A stretch of DNA of 64,000 nt, taken from positions 53,704 to 117,703 of the forward strand of contig NZ_JAEMUX010000021.1 in assembly GCF_016598475.1 (NCBI RefSeq), written 5' to 3'. The translations under genes and the position numbers were made by a program. A model generated the notes under the pieces. It worked only from the letters and a program-made list of their open reading frames with translations, did not search any database and had not been told where the DNA came from. How positions within the stretch are numbered: position 1 is the stretch's first letter; each line of letters starts with the position of its first letter. Positions 1-8,156 of this stretch are shown one piece after another. The stretch is from Streptomyces adelaidensis (GTDB lineage Bacteria; Actinomycetota; Actinomycetes; Streptomycetales; Streptomycetaceae).

Positions 1-744
1 CCGGTCGGCGTCGATCTCCACCAGCCGGTGGGCACAGGTCAGCGCCTTGTCCGCCGCGCGGGAGGACTCCACGGGGACGGTTGTCGGCCCGGCACCGTGC
101 ACGATCAGTGTGGGCGCGGCGATCACGTCGAGCACCCCGCGCGGCTGCAGCCAGAACACCTCGTTGAGCATGGCCCTGCCCAGTACGAAGGAGGGCGTGT
201 ACGCGAGCCGTCCGGTGGCCAGCAACTCACGCCCGGCCGGCTCGTCGAGGTAGTCGCTCGACCACTCGCGCCGCGCGTCGACGAAGTGCTCCTTGTAGTC
301 GATCAGCGGGTTGAACAGCACCAGCCGGGAGACCTCCGCACCGCGACGGGCCGCGAAGCCCGCCGCGACGCCGCCGGTGAAGCCGGTGGCCACCAAGGCC
401 GGTCGGGTGGTGCCGACCCGCTCACGCAGGTGATCCAGGCCGGAGCCGATCACATTGAGCAGCATGGACAGGCTCAACTCCTCCTGCCTGCCCTCGCTCT
501 CGCCGTGGCCCGGCAGGTCGAAGCGGAGGCTGGCCACGCCCTGGGCGGCCAGTGCGTCGGCCAGCGGGGCGAAGAACCCGTCCTGCTCGCGGGTCCCGCC
601 CTCGCCGTGCAGGAACAGCACGGCCTGCTCGGGCTCGGCCCGGGGGGCGAGCAGCGTACCGGCCAGACGCAAGCCGTCGTGGGTTCGGACGGTGGTGCTC
701 GTCCCCCTCGTCGAGGGCGCGGTCGTGGGGGTGGGATCAGACAT
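1..744 (-). CDS. alpha/beta hydrolase, partial (C-terminus beyond the left edge)
   Basis: The reverse strand is open from an ATG at 744 to the window edge (248 codons, no stop), and the translation reads as an alpha/beta-hydrolase: an oxyanion-type FLHGEGG at residues 44-50, FDLPGHGES at 75-83, a nucleophile-elbow-like ATGFTGG at 119-125 and the late strand PTLIVHG. The elbow normally reads GxSxG; here Thr123 stands where the Ser nucleophile belongs, so it may not be an ordinary esterase. It is divergent from the tryptophan oxidase gene and separated by about 250 bp, so it could be part of the bisindole cluster or mark its left edge. Its substrate is unknown, and the catalytic His would lie outside the window. 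The fold call is fairly safe; the function is not. Confidence 0.8.
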   Translation of the reverse strand, partial: MSDPTPTTAPSTRGTSTTVRTHDGLRLAGTLLAPRAEPEQAVLFLHGEGGTREQDGFFAPLADALAAQGVASLRFDLPGHGESEGRQEELSLSMLLNVIGSGLDHLRERVGTTRPALVATGFTGGVAAGFAARRGAEVSRLVLFNPLIDYKEHFVDARREWSSDYLDEPAGRELLATGRLAYTPSFVLGRAMLNEVFWLQPRGVLDVIAAPTLIVHGAGPTTVPVESSRAADKALTCAHRLVEIDADR

Positions 745-995
745 GCCGGACTCCCGTGTCATGGAGGGGCGGGCCGCAAGTATGGCTTCGGGATCCGGGC
801 CGCCGATGCGCGTACGCGCGGAATCCGTTGCCTCGTGTGGTGTGAAGCGCCCGTCGGAGCGGAAGCCGCACCGTCCTGGCAAGCCAAACCGTCAAGGAGC
901 GGCGCCCGCTGGGGATGTGTGGGCGGGGCCCCACTCATCACGATGGGCGCCAGCCGGTCACGGCCCGAACATCCCTCTCTGGCAAAGGAGTCAGG

Positions 996-2507
996 GTGTA
1001 CGCACACGACCTGTCGGGAGCCCCGCACTGGGCCACGCCCGGCCAGAGGGCGAAGAGGATCACCGTTGTCGGAGCCGGCCTCGCCGGACTGACAGCGGCC
1101 TATGAACTGGAACGGCTGGGGCACAGCGTCCAAGTGCTGGAGGCCCGGCTGACGCTGGGCGGCAGGGTCCGTACACATGTCTTCTCCGACTCGCCGAACG
1201 GTCCCCTCGCCGAGCTGGGTGCCATGCGTATCCCCGCCTCGCACCACCGCACCATGCGCTGGATCGATGTGCTCGGACTCAGCGACCGGGTCCGGCAGTT
1301 CCGCACGCTGTTCTCCGACGATGCCAGCTATCTGGAGTCCCCGGCCGGGCACCTGCGGGTCCGCGACGCGTCCCCGGCACTGGTGAAGGCGTTCCGTGAG
1401 GGGCTGCCGCCGGGGAGCGACTACCGTGCGGAGACCGTCCTGTGCGCGGCGTGGCTGAGCGCCAGCGTCAACGCGGTGGCGCCGGGCTCCTTCCGGCAGA
1501 GTCTCCAGACCGGCCTCAACGTGGAGTTGCTGGAGCTGCTGGAAGACATCGACGTCCGCCCGTTCATCGTCGACGGCGCCAACGAGCGGATCGACCTCAA
1601 CCGGTTCTTCGCCAACAACCCGGGCTTCGCCCGGACCAGCAGGCTCAGTAACTTCTTCGACGACGTCGTCATCGAGACCTCCTCAGCGCTGTTCCGTCTG
1701 GACGGCGGGATGGACCAGATCGCCCGTCGACTGGCCGAGCGGGTGCGCGGGCCGATCCACCGGGGGCGCCGTGTGGTGGGCCTGCACGCGCAGCCCGACG
1801 GCGTTCTGATCGAGATGCGGCACGGGCTGGCCACGGTGTCCCGACACTGTGACTACGTGCTGTGCACGGTGCCGTTCTCGGTGCTGCGCGGGATGCGGTT
1901 CAGCGGCATGGGCGATGACAAGACCGCGGTGATCCACGACATGCAGTACTGGCCGGCCACCAAGATCGCGGTGCACTGCCAGGAGGCGTTCTGGGAGCGC
2001 GACGGGATCAGCGGCGGAGGCTCGTTCACCGGAGGGCTGGTGCGCCAGACCTACTACCCGCCGGTGGAGAGCGATCCTCGGCTGGGCGCCGCGCTGCTGG
2101 CCAGCTACACGATCGGACCGGACGCCGACACACTCGGCCGGGTGCCCCCGGACAGGCGGGCGGCGGCGGTGCTCGACGAACTCCAGGCGATTCACCCGGA
2201 GTTGGGTCGGCCCGGCATGGTGCTGGACGTGGTGAGCCAGGCGTGGGGCGAGGACCCGACGAGTATGGGCGCCGCAGCGGTGCGCTGGAGCAAGGACCCC
2301 GCCGCCGCGGAGGAGGAGCGGATTCTGGCGGCCAGGTCCGACCGCACCTTGTTCTTCGCGGGCGAGCACTGCTCGTCCCACCCGGCGTGGATAGAGGGCG
2401 CGATCGAATCAGGGGTCGCGGCCGCGCAGGAGATCGACGCATATGTTCCCGCCCCCCGCCGGGTACTGGCGGCGGGCTACCGAAAGGTGCCGGGGGACTC
2501 GGTCTGA
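996..2507 (+). CDS. FAD-dependent L-tryptophan oxidase (RebO/StaO/VioA type)
   Basis: A 503-residue flavin amine oxidase. The dinucleotide-binding motif VVGAGLAGLTAAYEL lies near residue 22, followed by LEARLTLGGRVRT and an ELGAMRIP segment typical of L-amino-acid oxidases; the C-terminus has the FAD-binding FAGEHCSSHPAWIEGAIESG motif. By family and context it oxidises L-tryptophan to the indole-3-pyruvate imine with release of H2O2, the first step of rebeccamycin-, staurosporine- and violacein-type pathways. The GTG at 996 is chosen because AAAGGAG lies 5 nt upstream (984-990) and the protein then starts shortly before the FAD motif; a longer reading from 915 adds 27 unlikely residues. It is the first gene of a rightward unit with the RebC-like and P450 genes. 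The tryptophan specificity is inferred from neighbours. Confidence 0.9.
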   Translation: MYAHDLSGAPHWATPGQRAKRITVVGAGLAGLTAAYELERLGHSVQVLEARLTLGGRVRTHVFSDSPNGPLAELGAMRIPASHHRTMRWIDVLGLSDRVRQFRTLFSDDASYLESPAGHLRVRDASPALVKAFREGLPPGSDYRAETVLCAAWLSASVNAVAPGSFRQSLQTGLNVELLELLEDIDVRPFIVDGANERIDLNRFFANNPGFARTSRLSNFFDDVVIETSSALFRLDGGMDQIARRLAERVRGPIHRGRRVVGLHAQPDGVLIEMRHGLATVSRHCDYVLCTVPFSVLRGMRFSGMGDDKTAVIHDMQYWPATKIAVHCQEAFWERDGISGGGSFTGGLVRQTYYPPVESDPRLGAALLASYTIGPDADTLGRVPPDRRAAAVLDELQAIHPELGRPGMVLDVVSQAWGEDPTSMGAAAVRWSKDPAAAEEERILAARSDRTLFFAGEHCSSHPAWIEGAIESGVAAAQEIDAYVPAPRRVLAAGYRKVPGDSV

Positions 2508-2550
2508 GCCCCGGCCATACGACCCACTGACGCTCATCGAGGAGAGCACC

Positions 2551-4188
2551 ATGACCTCCTTCCAACAGACCGACGTGCTGATCGTCGGCGGTGGTCCCAT
2601 CGGCATGGCCATGGCACTCGAACTGCGCTCGCGGGGCGTGGACTTCGTGCTGGTCGAGGCCGGCGACGGAGCGGTGTCGCACCCGAGGGTCAGCAGCATC
2701 GGCCCGCGCTCCATGGAATTGTTCCGGCGGTGGGGCGTGGCCGACCGGATCCGTGACTCCGGCTGGCCGGGGGACCATCCGCTGGACTGTGTCTGGGTCA
2801 CGCGGATCGGCGGTCACGAGCTGTTCCGGCTGCCCCGGCACACCATGGACACCCGTCCGATGTTCCGGCACACCCCGGAGCCGGACGCGGTCTGTCCCCA
2901 GCACTGGCTCGGGCCGCTGCTCCGTGAGGAGTTGGGAGTCCACCCCGACGGCCCGATCCGGATGCGGACCGAACTGGAGGGGTTCGAGCAGGACGAGTCC
3001 GGGGTGACCGCGAGGATCACCGACCTGGTCCCCGGCGAGAGCGTCACCCTCCGCGCCCGGTACCTCGTCGCCTGCGACGGCGCGTCGTCGCCGATCCGCA
3101 AGAGCTGTGGGATCTCCGCCCCGGCACGCCACAAGACACAGGTGTTCCGCAACATCCTCTTCCGCGCGCCGCGACTGAGGGAGGAACTGGGGGAGCGCAA
3201 CGCTGGCTTCTACTACCTGATGCTCTCCTCCGCGCTGCGGTTCCCGGTGCGCGCGCTGGACGGCAGGGAGCTCTACCGGTTGACCGTAGGTCTCCAGGGC
3301 GACCCGGAGTCCCTGGCCGATCCCGAGACCCTGGTGCGCAGGGCGATCGCCGTGGACACCCCGTTGGAGGTCCTGTCGGACAGCGAGTGGCATCTCGTGC
3401 ACCGGGTCGCGGACGACTTCCGGAACGGCCGGGTGTTCCTGGTCGGTGACTCCGCGCACACGCTGTCTCCCTCGGGCGGCTTCGGTATGAACACCGGTAT
3501 CTGCGGTGCGGCCGACCTCGGGTGGAAGCTCGCGGCACAGCTCGCCGGGTGGGCCGGACCCGGGCTGCTGGACACCTACACCACCGAGCGGCAGCCGGTC
3601 GCGTTCGAGGGCCTGGAGGAGGCCAACCGAAATCTGGTGCGCGCCATGAAGCGACAGGTGCCCGAGGAACTCGACGACGACACATCCGCCGGTGAACAGG
3701 CCCGGCGCGGCATCGGTGAACAACTCGCCCGTGGCGGGGTGGCCAGGGAGTTCGACGCGCCGGAGATCCACCTGGGCTTCAGCTACGCCGACTCGCCCGT
3801 CGTGGTGCCCGACCCGACGGTGTCACCGGAGGAGCGACTGGACCGGCGGCCGAACACCCGGCCGGGCTCACGCGCCCCGCACGCCTGGGTCGAGCCCGGT
3901 GTGTCCACCCTGGACCTCTTCGGCGACGGATTCGTGCTGCTGAACTGCGCGGGCTCCGACGAACTCGCCCCCTTCGAACGCGCCTTCGCCGAGCGGGGCG
4001 TACCGCTGACCGTCGTCGCGTGTGACGTACCCGAGGTTGTCAAGGCGTACGAGCGGCCCTATGTGCTGGTCCGCCCGGACGGGCACGTGGCGTGGCGGGG
4101 GAGTGAACCACCTGGCGACCCCGGCGTGATCGCCGATCGGGTACGGGGCGCGATCCCGTCCTTCTCCGGAACCGAGGACAACGCATGA
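2551..4188 (+). CDS. RebC/StaC-type FAD monooxygenase of indolocarbazole assembly
   Basis: A 545-residue PHBH-fold flavoprotein. It has DVLIVGGGPIGMAMALEL at the N-terminus, the HPRVSSIGPRSMELFRRWG block, VACDGASSPIRK, and VFLVGDSAHTLSPSGGFGMN near residues 294-310, then a thioredoxin-like C-terminal domain ending in VLVRPDGHVAWRG. The overall sequence closely follows what I remember of RebC, so the assignment to the RebC/StaC/ClaC subfamily is strong. In these pathways the enzyme acts with the P450 on chromopyrrolic acid and sets the oxidation state at C-7: RebC gives arcyriaflavin, StaC gives the lactam K252c. Which outcome applies here cannot be read by eye. The ATG at 2551 follows GAGGAG (2539-2544); the gene overlaps the P450 by ATGA. 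Confidence 0.93.
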   Translation: MTSFQQTDVLIVGGGPIGMAMALELRSRGVDFVLVEAGDGAVSHPRVSSIGPRSMELFRRWGVADRIRDSGWPGDHPLDCVWVTRIGGHELFRLPRHTMDTRPMFRHTPEPDAVCPQHWLGPLLREELGVHPDGPIRMRTELEGFEQDESGVTARITDLVPGESVTLRARYLVACDGASSPIRKSCGISAPARHKTQVFRNILFRAPRLREELGERNAGFYYLMLSSALRFPVRALDGRELYRLTVGLQGDPESLADPETLVRRAIAVDTPLEVLSDSEWHLVHRVADDFRNGRVFLVGDSAHTLSPSGGFGMNTGICGAADLGWKLAAQLAGWAGPGLLDTYTTERQPVAFEGLEEANRNLVRAMKRQVPEELDDDTSAGEQARRGIGEQLARGGVAREFDAPEIHLGFSYADSPVVVPDPTVSPEERLDRRPNTRPGSRAPHAWVEPGVSTLDLFGDGFVLLNCAGSDELAPFERAFAERGVPLTVVACDVPEVVKAYERPYVLVRPDGHVAWRGSEPPGDPGVIADRVRGAIPSFSGTEDNA

Positions 4189-5435
4189 GGCACACATCCG
4201 CCGGCGGGACGCTGCCGCCGTTCGATCTGAAGGGCTGGTCCGCCGAGGACGTGGCCGACCCCTACCCGGTCTACCGGCGTTATCGTGAGGCCTCCCCGGT
4301 GCACCGGGGCGCGGACGCGACCGGACACGACACCTTCTATGTGTTCGGTCACGACGAGGTGACCGAGGTCCTGTCCGGCCAGGCGTACGGGCGCAGCGCG
4401 CGGGTGGCTCAGAAGGGGAGCCCGAGCCCGCCCACGATGGTCCCGTCGGACCGTGTCGCGCTGCGCTCCCTGGTGGAGAACTGGCTGGTCTTCCTCGACC
4501 CGCCCCGCCACACCGAGCTGCGGTCCCTGCTGAACGTCGAGTTCTCCCCCCGCGTGGTGTCGAACCTGCGCGACAGGATCACCGAGATCGCCACCGGACT
4601 GCTCACGGCGATGGCGGGTGCCCGGGAGATCGATCTGCTCGAGTCCTTCTCGGCGCCGCTGCCCATCCTGGTCATCTCGGAGTTGCTGGGGGTGCCGCGC
4701 GAGGACTGGGACTGGATGCGGGACCGGGCGGTGGCGTTGCAGGAGGCCAGCAGCAGCCGGGCCGCGGTGCGCGCGGACGCCTACCAGGTCGCCGATACCG
4801 CGGCGCGGGAACTCACCGTGTACTTCGGTGAGTTGGCCGCACGCCGCCGCGCCGGGGACGGCGACGACCTGGTGTCGCTGCTGGTGCGGGCGCAGACACG
4901 GGGCGGGCCGCTGTCCGATGACGAGATCGTGGCGACCTGCGTGCACCTGATGACGGCGGGCCACGAGACCACCACGAACGTGCTCGGCAAGTCCGTGCTG
5001 GCTCTGGCCACACGCCCACAGGAGCTGGCCCGGCTGCGGGCCGTGCGGCGGATCCCGGCCGCGGCGGTGGAGGAGCTGGTCCGCTTCGACTCGCCGGTGC
5101 AGTCGGTGAGCCGGTGGGCCTACCGGGACGAGCGGCTGGCCGGGCACGACATCCCTCGCGGCAGCAAGATCGTCGCCATGCTCGGAGCGGCCAACCGGGA
5201 CCCGGCCCGCTTCGCCACCCCGGACACCCTGGTGCTGGACCGCCCCGCCGGCCGCAACATCGGTTTCGGCCTGGGCATCCACTACTGCCTGGGCGCGACG
5301 CTGGCGCGGGCCGAGATCGAGATCGGGGTCGGTCTTCTGCTCCAGGCCCTGGGAGAGTTCACCGTGACCTCCGTGGACTATGCCCACGACATGGTCTTCC
5401 ACGGCCCGTCACGGCTCATGCTGCACCGGAGCTGA
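4185..5435 (+). CDS. cytochrome P450 (StaP/RebP type aryl-coupling enzyme)
   Basis: A 416-residue bacterial class I P450. The I-helix reads AGHETTTN, the K-helix EELVR, and the heme pocket FGLGIHYCLGATLAR with the proximal thiolate at Cys368. The ATG overlaps the RebC-like stop codon by 4 nt, so the two are translationally coupled, as expected for enzymes that work as a pair. In the family the P450 forms the C2-C2' aryl-aryl bond of chromopyrrolic acid and drives decarboxylation to the indolocarbazole core, using external ferredoxin and reductase; none is encoded here. The specific function is inferred from the company it keeps. Its 3' end lies 9 nt from the stop of the convergent monooxygenase gene. 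Confidence 0.9.
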   Translation: MRHTSAGGTLPPFDLKGWSAEDVADPYPVYRRYREASPVHRGADATGHDTFYVFGHDEVTEVLSGQAYGRSARVAQKGSPSPPTMVPSDRVALRSLVENWLVFLDPPRHTELRSLLNVEFSPRVVSNLRDRITEIATGLLTAMAGAREIDLLESFSAPLPILVISELLGVPREDWDWMRDRAVALQEASSSRAAVRADAYQVADTAARELTVYFGELAARRRAGDGDDLVSLLVRAQTRGGPLSDDEIVATCVHLMTAGHETTTNVLGKSVLALATRPQELARLRAVRRIPAAAVEELVRFDSPVQSVSRWAYRDERLAGHDIPRGSKIVAMLGAANRDPARFATPDTLVLDRPAGRNIGFGLGIHYCLGATLARAEIEIGVGLLLQALGEFTVTSVDYAHDMVFHGPSRLMLHRS

Positions 5436-5471
5436 CACTCGTGCTCATGCCGCACCGGCGCTGATGCTCGG
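5414..5471. repeat. imperfect 29-bp tandem duplication across convergent stop codons
   Basis: Two adjacent 29-nt copies (5414-5442 and 5443-5471) match at 24 of 29 positions; both begin GCTCATGC and contain GCACCGG and GCTGA. The first copy encodes the P450 C-terminus and its TGA; the second encodes, on the other strand, the last residues and stop of the convergent monooxygenase. The two stop codons therefore sit in equivalent duplicated sequence. Confidence 0.8.
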
Positions 5472-7112
5472 CGCCGATGCGCGCAGCAGCACTTCGTCCA
5501 GGTGGTCGCGCACCTGCTGGACCGCGCCCGGATCACCCGGATCGGCGAGGGCCGCGATATGCCCGTCCGGGCGGACCAGCACCAACCGGGCACCGTCCAC
5601 TCGGTAGGCACCGTACGCCGCCGTCTCACTCGGCGGGATCACATGGGTGGTCACCGGCGCCACATACCGGTCGGCCAGCCGCACCGCCAGCTCCTCCAGG
5701 TCCATGGACGTGGAGGAGCGCTCCCGGTTGTCAAACAGGAGTACGTGGTAGCCGCTGCCATGGGTCAGGTCGAGCACGCTGCGTGCGCCGTCGCACGTCT
5801 CGCTGATCGGCGCGTAGGGCGCGCGGTCGCCGGGCCGCAGCGCGCCCTTGGCGGACCGCGCCGCGTGCACCGCGCGGCTGCCCGGGTACTTCACCCAGAG
5901 CTGGGAGAACAGGTGGAAGAACATCCGCCGCACCGGGGCCAGACGACTGACCACGCCCACGACCCTGGTCGCCACATGCGCGCGCATCCACACGGCGACG
6001 GCGTTGTCGCCGGTCTCCAGCTTGAAACCGAGATCGGTGCGCTTGAGCACGGTGCTCGCGACCGGACGACGCTCGGACTCGAAGGTGTCCAGCAGCCACT
6101 CGGGGCTCTCGCCGTTGACCACCTGGGCGAGTTTCCAGGCCAGGTTGACCGCGTCGCCGATGCCCAGGTTCAGACCCTGACCGCCCGCCGGGTTGTGGAT
6201 GTGCGCGGCGTCGCCGATCAGGAAGGAACTGCCGACCCGGAACCGTGAGGCGAGGCGGCTGTGGAAGCGGAACATCGATGCCCACTCGATCTCCTGGAGG
6301 CGGGCGTCGACGCGGAAGTAGGAGTCGAACCAGCGTTGCAGTTCGCCATGGTCCAGCGCCGCGTAGGCATCGTGCGAGGCCCCGCCCCGCTGCTCGGGTG
6401 CCCTGTGGAGGTGCGGCGGCACCACACCGAAGAGCCGGCAGCGGCCACTGGCGAGCGGCAGGATGCCGACGAAGCCACCCCGGGTGAGGTTCAGCCGCAT
6501 CCCCTTGACACCGAGGTCCACATCGAGGGTCACGTCGGCCAGCATGCCGCTCTGCGTGTAGGTCTCGCCGTCGAAGTCCTGGCCGAGGAGATGGCGCACG
6601 GTGCTGCTCGCCCCGTCCGCGCCGACCAGCCAGCGCGCGCTGACGGTCGAGGACGTCTCGTCGCGCCGCACGCCCGCTCGTACGCCGTCGCCCGTGTCGA
6701 CCAGCTCGGTCAACGTGGAGTCCCACTCGACGGTCACCGCGTGCTCGGCCAGCGCGGACACCAGCAGCCGTTCGGTCTCGGACTGCTCCAGAGCCAGGGC
6801 GAAGGGGAACCGTGTCCGATCGGCGGTGCCCTCCCCGGCCAGCGGCATCGACCCGGCGTGGCGACCGCTCTCGTGGATGGCCACGTGGGTGATCGGCAGA
6901 CCACGGGCCACGGCTGCCTCGGCGACACCGAGCCGGTCCAGGTACTCCAGGGTGCGAGCGTGCACGATGGCGGCGCGTGCCTGCTCGACCGGGCCGGGCT
7001 TGGCGTCGACGACCCGCACCCGGACCCCGTTCTGTGCCATCAGTAACGCGGCGGTCAGCCCGCTCGGACCTGCTCCTACCACGAGGACGTCACAATCGTG
7101 TAGGTCGCGCAT
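5445..7112 (-). CDS. FAD-dependent aromatic monooxygenase, inverted within the bisindole cluster
   Basis: A 555-residue flavin hydroxylase of the PheA/TfdB type: CDVLVVGAGPSGLTAALLMAQ at the N-terminus, WLVGADGASSTVRH in the middle, FLIGDAAHIHNPAGGQGLNLG near residue 290, and a thioredoxin-like C-terminal domain with LVLVRPDGHIAALAD. It is not a second RebC copy: the HPRVxxIGPRSMELFRRWG block is absent. With the 435-residue flavoprotein at 11431 it gives the cluster the two extra monooxygenases known from indolotryptoline pathways, where such enzymes oxidise the central C-C bond of the indolocarbazole and trigger ring rearrangement. The ATG at 7112 is preceded by AAGGGG; an upstream TTG at 7133 is less likely. 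It is transcribed against the other pathway genes, from a promoter region shared with the methyltransferase operon. Confidence 0.87.
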   Translation of the reverse strand: MRDLHDCDVLVVGAGPSGLTAALLMAQNGVRVRVVDAKPGPVEQARAAIVHARTLEYLDRLGVAEAAVARGLPITHVAIHESGRHAGSMPLAGEGTADRTRFPFALALEQSETERLLVSALAEHAVTVEWDSTLTELVDTGDGVRAGVRRDETSSTVSARWLVGADGASSTVRHLLGQDFDGETYTQSGMLADVTLDVDLGVKGMRLNLTRGGFVGILPLASGRCRLFGVVPPHLHRAPEQRGGASHDAYAALDHGELQRWFDSYFRVDARLQEIEWASMFRFHSRLASRFRVGSSFLIGDAAHIHNPAGGQGLNLGIGDAVNLAWKLAQVVNGESPEWLLDTFESERRPVASTVLKRTDLGFKLETGDNAVAVWMRAHVATRVVGVVSRLAPVRRMFFHLFSQLWVKYPGSRAVHAARSAKGALRPGDRAPYAPISETCDGARSVLDLTHGSGYHVLLFDNRERSSTSMDLEELAVRLADRYVAPVTTHVIPPSETAAYGAYRVDGARLVLVRPDGHIAALADPGDPGAVQQVRDHLDEVLLRASAPSISAGAA

Positions 7113-7433
7113 AGGGCCCCTTATCACATGCAAGTGGAAGCGGTGTCGGGGGCTCTCTTCGCCCCGACGCGGCGAGTATCACCGTCCGGCGGTCGCGTGC
7201 GCATCCTGCGCCGAGGGTCACCGGCGTGTGGTTTCTGACCGCGTGCCAGGGAGCCGATCGGTGCGATGCCTGAGAGCGCTCCTGCGAGGCGGGCGGCACC
7301 CTACGTGAGTACGCAGGTTCTTGCGGTCGCCCGGTTGCGGTCGCCCGTCGGTGCGGAAGCTGTTCCAGCAGCCGGTTGCCCCACGGGCGGCCACCGCACC
7401 CCGCCCCCGCCCTGAGATGTCGAGGACGCGCTC
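7113..7433. promoter_or_regulatory. divergent intergenic region with a 13-bp direct repeat
   Basis: About 320 bp with no credible gene separate the leftward monooxygenase from the rightward methyltransferase-synthase operon, so promoters for both must lie here. It holds an exact direct repeat, TTGCGGTCGCCCG, at 7321-7333 and 7335-7347 (14-bp period), which is a candidate regulator site. No clear -35/-10 pair was recognised. The link to the cluster's LuxR regulator is only a guess. Confidence 0.5.
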
Positions 7434-8156
7434 ATGACCGAAGGTGCCAACTCCGTGGCGACACAGCCAGAACCCTACTTCGACGACCTCGCCGAACTGT
7501 ACGAGCGGTTCACCAGGGTCCGTGACGCCGCCACCAGCCCGGTGCGCTCCTGGCTGGTCGAGCGGCTTCCGCCGGGCAGGCGGGCGATCGACGTCGGCTG
7601 CGGCGGTGGCAACAACTGCGGAATGCTGGCCGACCACTACGACGAGGTCGTGGGCGTGGACATCTCGCAGCGGATGCTCGACATCGCCGCGACCAAGCCG
7701 TCCCGTGTCCCGGTGCGCTACGAGTGCCGCAGCGCACTGGACCTCAGCCCGGCCACGCACGGCACCTTCGACCTCGTGATGTCGGTCAACGCCGTGTTCC
7801 ACATGGGCCCGGCCGAGTCGGCGCTGGCACGTCTGCGTGAACTGGTCGCCCCCGGCGGACGATTGCTGATCATCGACGTCACCCAGCCGGACGCCGCCGC
7901 CGACGCGCCTCCCAGCCGGCAGAGCACCTACGCCTTCGAAACGGCCCGGATCATCTACGAGATGTCCGGAGACGTGGAGGCCGCCGCCGACTCGATGCGC
8001 ATGATGCTGCACCCACGCTGGCTGGAGATGAGCACCCAGCACATGCCGCTGACGGACGCGGAATTCGCCCGCGCGTACGAGGCGCTGTTGCCCGGGGTCC
8101 AGATCACCAGGGACGTCGTCCCCACCATGAGCGCCGCCCTCTGGGACGCGCCGTGA
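7434..8156 (+). CDS. class I SAM-dependent methyltransferase
   Basis: A 240-residue methyltransferase with the SAM-binding motif I AIDVGCGGGNN near residues 51-61, an acidic GVDISQRML strand about 20 residues later, and LVAPGGRLLIIDV as the post-motif strand (methyltransf_11/25-type fold). It opens a four-gene coupled unit: its stop overlaps the GTG start of the chromopyrrolic acid synthase by 4 nt (GTGA at 8153-8156). In indolotryptoline pathways methyltransferases act late, on indole or imide nitrogen and on a hydroxyl. This one is not in the plant-type O-methyltransferase family of the gene at 12735, so it is the better N-methylation candidate, but the acceptor cannot be deduced from sequence. 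Confidence 0.85.
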   Translation: MTEGANSVATQPEPYFDDLAELYERFTRVRDAATSPVRSWLVERLPPGRRAIDVGCGGGNNCGMLADHYDEVVGVDISQRMLDIAATKPSRVPVRYECRSALDLSPATHGTFDLVMSVNAVFHMGPAESALARLRELVAPGGRLLIIDVTQPDAAADAPPSRQSTYAFETARIIYEMSGDVEAAADSMRMMLHPRWLEMSTQHMPLTDAEFARAYEALLPGVQITRDVVPTMSAALWDAP

